A DNA stretch of 45,408 nt from JBBRWV01 sp038248985 (GTDB taxonomy: Bacteria; Planctomycetota; Phycisphaerae; WQYP01). Positions 1-7,820 of this stretch are shown here, piece after piece. Below the pieces are notes generated by a model. That model was not told where the DNA came from. It saw nothing but the letters and a program-made list of their open reading frames with translations, and ran no database searches. A program made the translations under genes and the position numbers. The stretch covers positions 1 to 45,408 of the forward strand of contig JBBRWV010000009.1 in assembly GCA_038248985.1 (NCBI GenBank), given 5' to 3'. The stretch's first letter is position 1. Each line of letters starts with the position of its first letter.

Positions 1-2
1 CC

Positions 3-1034
3 CCCCTCTCGGTACTCGCTTTTGACAACGGCGGACAGGGAAATCTCACCTATACCTGGGCCTCCGTAGGCACCCCCCCCGCCCCCGTCAAGTTCCGCGT
101 CAACGGCACCAGCGCCGCTAGCAATACTGTCGCAACCTTCAGCAAGACCGGCACTTACAACTTCATCGTCACCATCAAAGACTCCGGAAACCTCTCCCTC
201 ACCTCCCCCACCTCCGTCGTCGTCTACCCCGGCCTCACCACCCTCGCCATCATCCCCCCTAGCCCCCTTAACATCAGTACCAGTAAGCAGTTATCGACGG
301 TCACCCTCGACCAGTTCGCCACCTTCATGCCCCTCCAACCCCCCCTCACCTGGTCCCTCTCCGGCCCTGGAACTCTTTCTCCCACAGGACTTTACACCGC
401 GCCCGCCTCCCCCGGCACCGCCACCATCACCGTCACCTCCGGCCTCAAATCCGCCTCCACCACGATCCAAACCACCGCCCCCGCCCCCCTCGCCGCCACC
501 TCCACCCCCTCCGGTATCTTCGGCTCTACCAATGGGTTAACGTACAATCTCTCCTACCTCGGCACCCCCCCAGGCACCCCCGCAACCCTCAAATATTCCT
601 GGTACCTCCTCTCCAAACCCACCGGCGCCGCCACCCCCACCTTCTCCCTCAACGGCTCCAACGCCGCCCAAAATACCGTCGCAACTTTCAACCAGGTCGG
701 CACTTACAGATTCTATGTCACCGTCTACAGCCCCACCGCCATCTCCGCCACCCAAATCATCACCATCAACGTCCTCCCCAAACTCTCCGCCATCGCCCTT
801 TCCCCCACCTCCGCCACCCTCGCCAAATCCACCTCCCGCCAGTTCCTCGCCACCGCCTACGACCAGTTCGGAAAAATCCTAACTGCCCAGCCCACCTTCA
901 CTTGGAAACTTCTCGCCGGTGCCGGCACACTCTCCCACACCGGCCTCTTCACTGCCCCCGCCAACCGCGGCAACGCCGTCATCATCGCCTCCGCCAACTC
1001 CTACACCGCCTCCGCCCGCCTCACCATCACCTGA
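3..1034 (+). CDS. Ig-like/PKD-like repeat surface protein, C-terminal part (5' end outside window)
   Basis: The reading frame is open from the first bases to a TGA at 1032-1034, so only the C-terminal 343 residues are seen. They form alternating beta-sandwich repeats. One type contains the sequence NTVATF followed by a GTY-F-V-TV strand (near residues 38-60, and again near 220-245). The other contains LSPTGLYTAP or LSHTGLFTAP, followed by TITV/VIIA strands. Ser, Thr, Pro and Ala dominate and there is no Cys. This is typical of very large secreted or surface adhesin-like proteins built from bacterial Ig-like and PKD/cadherin-like domains. No C-terminal sorting signal is visible, because the protein ends right after the last Ig repeat. 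Function is inferred only as extracellular or surface binding. Confidence 0.75.
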   Translation, partial: PLSVLAFDNGGQGNLTYTWASVGTPPAPVKFRVNGTSAASNTVATFSKTGTYNFIVTIKDSGNLSLTSPTSVVVYPGLTTLAIIPPSPLNISTSKQLSTVTLDQFATFMPLQPPLTWSLSGPGTLSPTGLYTAPASPGTATITVTSGLKSASTTIQTTAPAPLAATSTPSGIFGSTNGLTYNLSYLGTPPGTPATLKYSWYLLSKPTGAATPTFSLNGSNAAQNTVATFNQVGTYRFYVTVYSPTAISATQIITINVLPKLSAIALSPTSATLAKSTSRQFLATAYDQFGKILTAQPTFTWKLLAGAGTLSHTGLFTAPANRGNAVIIASANSYTASARLTIT

Positions 1035-1130
1035 TCCCCCCCCCATTAAAATTCCCCGCCTTTTTCCCCTCCCTCGCGCCCCCTCCCCGCCTACACTAAA
1101 GTAAATTGCTTTCACATAAAGGAGTTTCTC

Positions 1131-1613
1131 ATGTCCAAGCCCACCCCCGCCCCCGAAAACACCACCGTTTCCCGCGAAGATCTCATCAAACTCCTCAACG
1201 AAGATCTCGCCCGCGAATACCAAGCCATCATCGCCTACATCACCTACAGCCAAACCATGAAGGGCGCTCAGTTTATGGACATCGCCCGCGAGCTCGAAAC
1301 CCACGCCGCCGAAGAACTTTCCCACGCCCTCATCATCGCCAAACAAGTCGATTACCTCGGCGGCACCCCCGTCGTCACCCCCAAACCCGTCAAAATTTCC
1401 GACAAAGCCGAAGACATGCTCCGCTTCGACCTCGACAACGAAATCGAAACCATCGGCCACTACCGCCAACGCATCCGCCAAGCCGAAGCCCTCGGCGAAT
1501 TCGCCCTCAGCGAACAAATCCGCTCCATCATCGTCCAGGAACAGGAACACGCCATGGACCTCGCCGACGCCCTCAACATCGACGTCCCCCACGCTGGCGA
1601 CCCGACCCAATAA
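1131..1613 (+). CDS. Bacterioferritin-like di-iron protein
   Basis: This 160-residue four-helix ferritin-like protein starts at an ATG behind a strong AAAGGAG site. The putative di-iron ligands are E29, E62, H65, E104, E137 and H140. Their spacing (E-33-E-3-H and E-33-E-3-H) matches the ferroxidase centre of bacterioferritin. The length equals that of bacterioferritin (about 158 residues), but the first 14 residues are a Pro/Thr-rich extension. I do not see a convincing haem-binding Met at the usual place, so it may be a haem-free ferritin-like oxidase or storage protein. The expected role is oxidation and sequestration of Fe(II), or peroxide defence, in the cytoplasm. It stands alone: the gene before it ends about 95 bp upstream and the next is convergent. 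The family assignment is strong; the exact subtype is not settled. Confidence 0.82.
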   Translation: MSKPTPAPENTTVSREDLIKLLNEDLAREYQAIIAYITYSQTMKGAQFMDIARELETHAAEELSHALIIAKQVDYLGGTPVVTPKPVKISDKAEDMLRFDLDNEIETIGHYRQRIRQAEALGEFALSEQIRSIIVQEQEHAMDLADALNIDVPHAGDPTQ

Positions 1614-1724
1614 AACCCCATCTCCTACAATTCCTACCGGGATTGGGAGGAGATTGCCAACCTTCATCTCTCTTTCTCTCTTTTTTTGGCACTCTGTCAA
1701 TTTTACGCTAAAAACGCCACTCTT

Positions 1725-3149
1725 TTACCGCTTAAATTTCCGAATAGCGAATTCTTTCGCCTTTCCATGCTCCACCACCCGCTCCGGATAGTCGCGCCCC
1801 ACCACGCATCCCGCCTCCTGCTGCATCTCCAGCGACATCTCCCACGGACAATGCACATATTTCGCCGGCACCCGCGCCAACTCCGGCACAAACCGCTTCA
1901 CAAACACCCCCGCCGCATCAAACCGCTGCCCCTGCAACACCGGGTTCATCACCCGAAAATACGGCGCCGCATCCGTCCCCGTGCTCGCACTCCATTGCCA
2001 TCCCCCCACGTTGCTCGCCTGGTCGTAATCCATCAACCATTTCCGAAACAGCCGCTCCCCAATCACCCAACTGCAATCCAGATCCTTCGTCAAAAACATC
2101 GCCGCAATCATCCGCAATCGATTGTGCATAAATCCCGTCTGCCGAATCTGCCGCATCGCCGCATCCACAATCGGGTACCCCGTCCGCCCCTCACTCCACG
2201 CCGCAATCATTCGCGGATCATCCGCCCACTTCACATGCCCAAATTTCGTCTGAAACGGCTCATTCACCGTCCGCGGAAAATTACACAACACCATCCGGTA
2301 AAATTCCCGCCATACCAGCTCCCCCACAAAACACTCCACCGAAGCGCCCCCCCTCTTTTCCATCGCCGCCGCAAAGGCCTGCCGAATCGAAACCGTCCCC
2401 GCATTCAAATGCGCCGACAGTCGCGACCCTCCCCGACCGGCCAGCCCCTCCGCCGGATAATCGCGCAATTCCCGATAGTTCCGCATCCCCTCCCCACTAC
2501 AAAATTTCGCCAGCAGCTTCGCCCCCGCCGCCTCCCCCGCCTGAATATCCAACTCCACATCTTCAAACCCCAACTCCGCCAGCCCCGGCAACTGCTCACT
2601 CATCACCTTCATCTTCCTGGCACTCTTCCGCGGCAAACCCCGCGGCTCCATCCCGCCGCGCTCCAACTCCCCCCGCTTCAAATACGCCCGCTTGTAAGGC
2701 GTAAACACCGAATACACCGTTCCCGCACCCGTCAAAACCTCCCGTTCTTCATACCTCACCGCATCCTTGTATCGCCGCACCTCCACCCCCGCCGCCGCAG
2801 TTTCCAAACGCTCATCCATCGCAATCTGCGCCGGCTCATATTCCTTGTTCAACGTAATCAACGTCGCCCCCACCTCCCGCGCCACCGCCAGCACGACCTT
2901 CACCGGATCCCTATCCTGCCGCACCACCAGCGGAATATTCAGTTTCTCTAGCGCCCCTTTCAATTCGCGCAAACTCTCCAGCCAGAATTTCGCCTGGTGC
3001 GCCCCCAACTTCCCCTCCTTCGCCCTCCACCACCTCGTATCAATTACAAACACCCCCACCACCGATTCCCCCTCCGCCGCCGCCGCGTGCAACCCCGTAT
3101 TATCCCGCACGCGAAAATCCCGCCGAAACCAATGCACCACCGCCGCCAT
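1725..3149 (-). CDS. phrB: Deoxyribodipyrimidine photolyase (class I, CPD type)
   Basis: The 474-residue product starts with the typical photolyase N-terminus (HWFRRDFRVRDN, residues 6-17) of the alpha/beta antenna domain. Around residues 270-430 it carries the FAD-binding helical domain, with LVWREFYR, a GYPIVDAAMRQ motif, the MHNRLRMI helix and GGWQWSASTGTDAAPYFR. The length is normal (about 470). The enzyme repairs cyclobutane pyrimidine dimers using FADH- and blue light. The many Trp residues near the C-terminus fit an electron-transfer chain to FAD. The gene lies downstream of the arginine decarboxylase gene on the same strand, separated by 70 bp filled with a 7-bp-period repeat. The assignment to the class I CPD group rather than the (6-4) group is from overall motif resemblance. 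Confidence 0.93.
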   Translation of the reverse strand: MAAVVHWFRRDFRVRDNTGLHAAAAEGESVVGVFVIDTRWWRAKEGKLGAHQAKFWLESLRELKGALEKLNIPLVVRQDRDPVKVVLAVAREVGATLITLNKEYEPAQIAMDERLETAAAGVEVRRYKDAVRYEEREVLTGAGTVYSVFTPYKRAYLKRGELERGGMEPRGLPRKSARKMKVMSEQLPGLAELGFEDVELDIQAGEAAGAKLLAKFCSGEGMRNYRELRDYPAEGLAGRGGSRLSAHLNAGTVSIRQAFAAAMEKRGGASVECFVGELVWREFYRMVLCNFPRTVNEPFQTKFGHVKWADDPRMIAAWSEGRTGYPIVDAAMRQIRQTGFMHNRLRMIAAMFLTKDLDCSWVIGERLFRKWLMDYDQASNVGGWQWSASTGTDAAPYFRVMNPVLQGQRFDAAGVFVKRFVPELARVPAKYVHCPWEMSLEMQQEAGCVVGRDYPERVVEHGKAKEFAIRKFKR

Positions 3150-3170
3150 GCCGACACCCTTCAGTCAGTC

Positions 3171-3212
3171 ATTGGAAACTGGAAATCGAAAAGCGGAATT
3201 CGGAGAGGAAAT
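3171..3212. repeat. Degenerate heptad repeat, copy 1 (six 7-bp units)
   Basis: The 70-bp gap between the photolyase start and the decarboxylase stop contains six consecutive 7-mers: attggaa, actggaa, atcgaaa, agcggaa, ttcggag, aggaaat. The 7-bp phase is kept although the units diverge. Three more copies with a related unit (cttgaac/cttgaaa) occur in this window, at 4756, 5737 and 15724. They resemble in kind the short tandemly repeated heptanucleotides of heterocystous cyanobacteria. Confidence 0.5.
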
Positions 3213-3219
3213 TCGCCCC

Positions 3220-3777
3220 TCAAATCAAAAACACCGCTGCGGCGATCACCGTTGTCCACAGCCCATGCTTATCCCCTTCCGCACTCTGCACAATATTCCG
3301 CGTACGCACCGTGGCCCCGCTCATCCGGTAAATCTCTTTTCGCTCGTCGTAATTCCGTTGCGGATCAAACTCAATACCCAGCGTCGTCGCCAGCATCGTC
3401 GCCGCCATGTCTTCCACGAAATCCCCCGTTCGCTCTTCAGTCATCCCAAAACCATGATGCTCGGATATATACCCATATTGATCCTTCACCGGCAGCGCCA
3501 CCCCAATCCCCGCGCACATCAACCGGTTCGGCTCATCGATCGAACACTCCGACATCACCCCATACACCACCTGCCCCGGCTGCAAACGCCGCCGTCCCTC
3601 ATTCACCGACACCAGTTTGCACGTCGCCGGCAAAATCCCCGACACCTGCACCAGATTGTATTTTTCAATCCCCGCATGACGCATCGCCAGTTCCAGTGAT
3701 TGCGGACGATACTTGTGCCGCCCCACGCCCTTGGTGAAAAAAACCATCCGCGGTATCGGGGCAATCCAATCGTCCAT
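3220..3777 (-). CDS. Pyruvoyl-dependent arginine decarboxylase family protein (self-cleavage serine replaced)
   Basis: The 185-residue protein matches the PvlArgDC family along its length: FFTKGVG (13-19), NLVQVSGILP (41-50), EPNRL, QYGYISEHHGFG, ATTLGIEFDP and the C-terminal QSAEGDKHGLWTTV. The family makes agmatine from arginine for polyamine synthesis or acid resistance, after autocleavage between two residues of which the second, a serine, becomes the pyruvoyl group. Homologues read VSSI-P here; this protein reads VSG (S46-G47), so the serine expected to become pyruvoyl is Gly. Cleavage before S46 may be possible, or the enzyme may be inactive. The start at 3777 was chosen because AGGAG lies 9 nt upstream; an ATG at 3783 is only 3 nt from it. 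The neighbours are photolyase and an rRNA methyltransferase gene on the same strand. Confidence 0.88.
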   Translation of the reverse strand: MDDWIAPIPRMVFFTKGVGRHKYRPQSLELAMRHAGIEKYNLVQVSGILPATCKLVSVNEGRRRLQPGQVVYGVMSECSIDEPNRLMCAGIGVALPVKDQYGYISEHHGFGMTEERTGDFVEDMAATMLATTLGIEFDPQRNYDERKEIYRMSGATVRTRNIVQSAEGDKHGLWTTVIAAAVFLI

Positions 3778-3858
3778 AACCATCAACTCCTGCAAGCCGG
3801 CGACAAGTATAAGCACGCCCCCTTCTTATCGACACATTCCCCTTTTCACATTGCCCCC

Positions 3859-4734
3859 TCACGCAAATCGGCCCCGCGCCACGATCCCCGTCGACAACTC
3901 GCGCCCGTCCGCGGCCCGCAACATCAACTCGCCCCCGTCAATCTTCATCCTCTCACCGAATCTCCTTCGCAAAATTTCCGCCAGCAGCAAACGCAAACTC
4001 TCCGGCGTGTTGTGCTGCGCGTACCCGTTCAACACCACAAACGCCGGCCCGCCCGCATCGTCGCTCAGCAACGCACAACAGTCCTCCAACAGCGGCCCCA
4101 AATCCCGTCCCAGCACCCAGGCCTTGCCCGTCGGTGAATGCCCAAACGCCGGCGGATCCAACACAATCCCATCGTAAAATTTCTCCCGCTTCCGCTCCCG
4201 CGCCACAAATGTTGCTGCATCTTCCAACATCCAGCGCACCCGATCCGCACCCAGCTCGTTCAATCCCGCATTCACCCGCCCCCACGTTACCGCCGGTTTC
4301 GACGAATCCACGTGCGTCACAAAATGCCCCTGCTTCGCCAGCGCCATCGTCGCGCCGCCGGTATAGGCAAACAGATTCAATATTCGCAATTCCCTCCCGA
4401 CCCGCGCCGCCGCCCGCTGGGCTTCCGCGCGCATCCATTTCCAATTCTCTTCCTGCTCGGGAAAAACTCCCGTGTGTTTGTAGGGCGACAACTTCACCTG
4501 CATCTTCAAGTCCCCAAATTCCACCACCCACTCCGCCGGCATTTCCTGCCCGCTCCGCACCACCCAATTCCCCTTGCCCTTTTCGCCCTCATAAATCGCA
4601 TCGGCGGTCTGCCACATTTTTGTCCGTGTAACGCCTGCCGCCGTCGGATCGGGCCGCACCAGTCGAATCGCCCCCCACTGCTCCAATCGCCTTCCCCCTC
4701 CAAAATCCAAAAGCCTATACCCGTGCTCATTCAT
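3859..4734 (-). CDS. SAM-dependent 23S rRNA-type (RlmI/RlmK-like) methyltransferase
   Basis: The 291-residue product has a class I Rossmann methyltransferase fold. Motif I (NLFAYTGGATMALA) lies at residues 120-133 and the acidic end of strand beta2 is HVDSS near 141. The motif IV signature LDPPAFGH is at 192-199. The combination of F-Y-T-G with S-K and a DPPAFG motif is that of the COG1092 group, which methylates C5 of cytosine or modifies guanine in 23S rRNA. The N-terminal 80 residues are short compared with E. coli RlmI and lack a clear PUA domain, so the substrate is uncertain. It is divergent from the Kdo transferase gene, with only 57 bp between the two starts, 35 of them a heptad repeat. 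The family is sure; the methylated position is not. Confidence 0.8.
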   Translation of the reverse strand: MNEHGYRLLDFGGGRRLEQWGAIRLVRPDPTAAGVTRTKMWQTADAIYEGEKGKGNWVVRSGQEMPAEWVVEFGDLKMQVKLSPYKHTGVFPEQEENWKWMRAEAQRAAARVGRELRILNLFAYTGGATMALAKQGHFVTHVDSSKPAVTWGRVNAGLNELGADRVRWMLEDAATFVARERKREKFYDGIVLDPPAFGHSPTGKAWVLGRDLGPLLEDCCALLSDDAGGPAFVVLNGYAQHNTPESLRLLLAEILRRRFGERMKIDGGELMLRAADGRELSTGIVARGRFA

Positions 4735-4755
4735 GCGGAAAGTCTATCCCCCGCA

Positions 4756-4790
4756 CTTGCAACTTGCACCTTGAACCTTGAAACTTCCGC
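4756..4790. repeat. Degenerate heptad repeat, copy 2, forming the kdtA leader
   Basis: Five 7-bp units occur in exact phase: cttgcaa, cttgcac, cttgaac, cttgaaa, cttccgc. The last unit ends one base before the kdtA ATG at 4792, so the repeat occupies most of the 57-bp space between two divergent genes and would contain the promoter or leader of kdtA. It begins with CACTTG and ends with CTTCC, exactly as copy 3 inside kdtA does. Confidence 0.65.
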
Positions 4791-4791
4791 A

Positions 4792-6147
4792 ATGCCCATC
4801 CTCCTCGACATCGCTTACGCCTTTATTCTCCTGTTCGCATTCCCCTTCCTGTTCGTCAAATCCAAGCGCACCGGCAAATATCGCACCGACTGGCCCGCTC
4901 GCTTCGGACGGCATTCCGTGCCCGCACCCAAACCCCCCGGCACACGCCGCCTCATGATCCATTGCGTCTCCGTCGGAGAACTCCTCTCGGTCAAAACGCT
5001 CGCCGATTCCCTCCTCGCCGCCGATCCCTCCCTCCACCTGCTCATCACCACCACCACCGACACCGGCACGCTCCGCGCCCGCCAAATCTTTCCCAATCCT
5101 GCTCTACCGAACCACAACCCCCGCATTCTCACCGCCCGCTACCCGCTCGATTTTTCCTGGGCGGTCAAACGCTTCCTCACGCATTTTCAACCCGATGCGA
5201 TCGCGCTCATTGAGCTTGAAACCTGGCCCAACTTCCTCACGCTCGCCACATGCCGCAAAATTCCCGTCTTCATCCTCAACGGACGCCTCACCGCCCGCGC
5301 GTTCTCACGTTACAAACTCATTCGCCCGGTCGTCGCGTCCATGCTCCGCAAACTCACCTGGCTCGGCATCCAAACCCCCACCATTGCCGATCGCTTCATC
5401 GCCCTCGGCACGCCGCCCAAACGCATCACGATTCTGCCCACCCTCAAATACGATGCCGCGCAACTCACCGATGAAATCCCCGGAAAATCCGCTCTCGCGT
5501 CGGCAATGGGCATCACGACCGACCTTCAACTCTTCACGGCCGGCTCCACTGCACCGGGCGAAGAAGCACCCATCCTCCAGACCTATCTCACGCTGCAAAA
5601 AGAATTTCCCCAACTCCGCCTCGCCATTGCCCCACGAAAGCCCGAATCCGTCGCACCCCTCCTGGACGTCATCCGCGCCCGCAACCTCACCCCCATTCAG
5701 CGCACAAAAAAACCTGACGCAATGGACACCCCCTCACTTGAAACCTGCAACTTGAAACTTGAACCTTCCCAGATCCTCGTCCTCGACACTCTTGGGGAAC
5801 TCAAAAAACTCTACGCCCTCTCTACCTTCGTTTTCGTCGGCCGCTCTCTCGTCCCTCTCGGCGGCTCAGACATGATCGAGGTCGCCGCCATGGCGCGTCC
5901 ACTCTGCTTCGGCCCTCACACCGCCAACTTCGCCGAAGCCGTCGAACTCCTCCTGCAAAACCAAGCGGCCGTTCTCGTCACCGACGCCAATTCCCTTACG
6001 GCGACCCTCCATGCCTGGCTGCAAAACCCGGCCGAGGCAAAAAGGCTCGCCACCCGCGCCCAGCAACTCATCGCCGATCAACGCGGCAGCACGCAACGCT
6101 ACGTCGAAAAAATTCTGTCACTGATTCCTCAGCCCCCACCCCATTAA
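4792..6147 (+). CDS. waaA: 3-deoxy-D-manno-octulosonic acid (Kdo) transferase
   Basis: The 451-residue GT-B glycosyltransferase transfers Kdo from CMP-Kdo to lipid A precursor at the inner membrane. An N-terminal hydrophobic helix (residues 5-20) provides the membrane anchor. HCVSVGE near residues 60-66 carries the expected catalytic Glu. ELETWPN and the C-terminal DTLGEL, FVGRSLVPLGGSD and GPHTANF motifs fit the CMP-Kdo-binding half. The start at 4792 was chosen because it begins the conserved N-terminal helix; the frame is open far upstream, but that part is antisense to the methyltransferase gene. There is no good Shine-Dalgarno sequence, since the leader is a heptad repeat. Residues about 316-327 (LETCNLKLEP) are encoded by another copy of that repeat, in the loop just before the DTLGEL motif. 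The gene implies an LPS-type outer membrane. Confidence 0.92.
   Translation: MPILLDIAYAFILLFAFPFLFVKSKRTGKYRTDWPARFGRHSVPAPKPPGTRRLMIHCVSVGELLSVKTLADSLLAADPSLHLLITTTTDTGTLRARQIFPNPALPNHNPRILTARYPLDFSWAVKRFLTHFQPDAIALIELETWPNFLTLATCRKIPVFILNGRLTARAFSRYKLIRPVVASMLRKLTWLGIQTPTIADRFIALGTPPKRITILPTLKYDAAQLTDEIPGKSALASAMGITTDLQLFTAGSTAPGEEAPILQTYLTLQKEFPQLRLAIAPRKPESVAPLLDVIRARNLTPIQRTKKPDAMDTPSLETCNLKLEPSQILVLDTLGELKKLYALSTFVFVGRSLVPLGGSDMIEVAAMARPLCFGPHTANFAEAVELLLQNQAAVLVTDANSLTATLHAWLQNPAEAKRLATRAQQLIADQRGSTQRYVEKILSLIPQPPPH
5737..5771. repeat. Degenerate heptad repeat, copy 3, in frame inside kdtA
   Basis: Five 7-bp units in phase (cttgaaa, cctgcaa, cttgaaa, cttgaac, cttccca) lie within the Kdo transferase coding sequence. 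They start with CACTTG and end with CTTCC like the leader copy. Five units are 35 bp, not a multiple of three, but the frame stays open through the element. It sits in a loop that varies in this family. Confidence 0.7.
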
Positions 6148-6206
6148 CCAAAGCGACCTCCGCTCGCCTATGATGGTCTTCGATGTTTCTCGAAAGGTGT
6201 TGGTGC

Positions 6207-7772
6207 ATGGCAGGGACGGCTTCAGGAAAGGTGACGGACCCGCAAGCAGTAGTGGGCAATGGCGGGATACCCGTGAAGGGGCGGGGCTGGATCGTGGCGG
6301 CGCTGATGCTGGTGATGGTGCTCGCCTCGCTCGAAGCGACCATCACCGCGACGGCGATGCCGACTATCATTGGCGATTTGCACGGGCTGGAACATTACTC
6401 GTGGGTCGCCTCGATTTATTTGCTGGCGTCGACGGTGGTGATGCCGCTGTATGGGCGGCTTTCGGACGTGTGGGGGCGAAAACGCGTGATTGTGTTTGCG
6501 ATTGCCCTGTTTGCGACGGGCTCATTGTTGGCCGCATGCTCGCAAAACATGGGACAATTGATCGTGTTTCGCGGAATCCAAGGCCTTGGCGCTGGCGGGA
6601 TCATGCCTGTGGTACTGACGATTTTGGGCGACATTTTTACGCTGGAGGAACGAGGAAAAATCCAGGGGGTGTTTTCCGCCGTGTGGGGAACGGCCGCGCT
6701 GGCGGGGCCGATGCTGGGATTTCTCCTGATCAGGACCTTGGGCTGGCCAAGTATTTTTTGGGTGAATTTGCCGGCGGGCCTGCTCGGCGTGTTGATTCTG
6801 CTGACCAAGTATCACGAAACGGAGAAGGGGCATTCGACAGAACTGGATCTGCCGGGAGTGGTGACGCTGGGATTGGGTGCGTCCGCTCTGCTGGCAGGCG
6901 TATCCTTTTTGGGCGGCATGACTGTTCAGCCATGGGTGCCGGTGAGCCTGTTGGCTCTGGCCGCTGGTCTCATTGGGGTGTTCGTGGGGATTGAGCGAAA
7001 GAGCAAGAACCCGATCATGCCGCCGCGATTGATGTTGCAGCGGGCGATTGGTCCGGCAATGGTGATCTCCGGACTGATTGGGGTGGGTGTATTTTCGCTG
7101 GAGACATTTGTGCCGCTGTTTGTGCAAGGGGGCCGTGGGGGCAGCGCGGCGGCGACGGCGGCAACGGTAACGCCGGTCATGCTGGCGTGGGCTAGTTCCT
7201 CCTATTTTGCCGCGCCACTGCTGGTGAAATGGGGATTCCGCAAACTCGCCATCGTCGGAGCCGGGCTGATTTTAAGCGGCTTTCTGGGCCTGTTGGCATG
7301 TGTTTATTTTCAGGCCCCACTGTTATTGATCATGTTAACGCTCTTCATGACGGGCGCGGGATTTGGACCCGCATCGATGTCCTGTCTGCTTTCGGCGCAG
7401 GCCGCCGTGGCGTGGCAGCAGCGCGGGATGGTCACCTCGAGCATCACGTTCTACCGCAACTTCGGCGGCGCTCTGGGCGTCGGATTGTTGGGCGCGCTCT
7501 TCAACATGCAGGCCGCACGGCGCTTGGCCGAATTGGCGCAAGGCAAGTTCGCAGTGTCGGATTTGTTGAGCCACCACAAGCTTGCCGAGCTGCAGAAAAC
7601 CCATCCGGACATATTGAAATCTGCGCAAGGGGAAATCGTCGGCGGCCTTTGGTGGGTGTTCGTGATGATGGTGGCACTGGCGGCGCTGCAAGTGATGGTC
7701 GCCTTGTTCATCAGTAAGGCACATGCCAAGAAACCCGCAGATGCTGGCGATGCGCTGGTAGCGGTGGAGTAG
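6207..7772 (+). CDS. MFS transporter of the DHA2 (14-TM drug/H+ antiporter) type
   Basis: The 521-residue polytopic membrane protein has the major facilitator motif A (GRLSDVWGRKRV) after TM2, and the motif C region (GTAALAGPMLG) in TM5, typical of antiporters. An IDE-like ITATAMPTI motif in TM1 and about 14 hydrophobic segments suggest the EmrB/QacA family. The expected role is proton-driven export of drugs or other amphipathic compounds across the inner membrane. The start at 6207 has GAAAGG about 10 nt upstream and lies at the beginning of a plausible cytoplasmic tail; an in-frame ATG at 6183 is possible. No membrane-fusion partner (EmrA) is adjacent. The plus strand is G-rich from this gene on, opposite to the preceding 6 kb. 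Confidence 0.88.
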   Translation: MAGTASGKVTDPQAVVGNGGIPVKGRGWIVAALMLVMVLASLEATITATAMPTIIGDLHGLEHYSWVASIYLLASTVVMPLYGRLSDVWGRKRVIVFAIALFATGSLLAACSQNMGQLIVFRGIQGLGAGGIMPVVLTILGDIFTLEERGKIQGVFSAVWGTAALAGPMLGFLLIRTLGWPSIFWVNLPAGLLGVLILLTKYHETEKGHSTELDLPGVVTLGLGASALLAGVSFLGGMTVQPWVPVSLLALAAGLIGVFVGIERKSKNPIMPPRLMLQRAIGPAMVISGLIGVGVFSLETFVPLFVQGGRGGSAAATAATVTPVMLAWASSSYFAAPLLVKWGFRKLAIVGAGLILSGFLGLLACVYFQAPLLLIMLTLFMTGAGFGPASMSCLLSAQAAVAWQQRGMVTSSITFYRNFGGALGVGLLGALFNMQAARRLAELAQGKFAVSDLLSHHKLAELQKTHPDILKSAQGEIVGGLWWVFVMMVALAALQVMVALFISKAHAKKPADAGDALVAVE

Positions 7773-7820
7773 GCGTTTGCGCTCGGGTCCTACAATCGAA
7801 AATGCCGATAGAATGAGACT

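Noticed and set aside
1686..2951. Long + strand frame opposite the photolyase gene
   Set aside because: Rich in His, Arg and Pro, a typical shadow of a G-rich coding strand.
4138..4791. Upstream extension of the Kdo transferase frame
   Set aside because: It is antisense to the methyltransferase gene, is Arg/His/Pro-rich as expected for a shadow frame, and lies before the conserved N-terminal helix.
6148..6206. Replication origin with DnaA boxes in the skew-switch gap
   Set aside because: The gap is only about 60 bp and holds no TTATCCACA-like box; only the composition change is reported.
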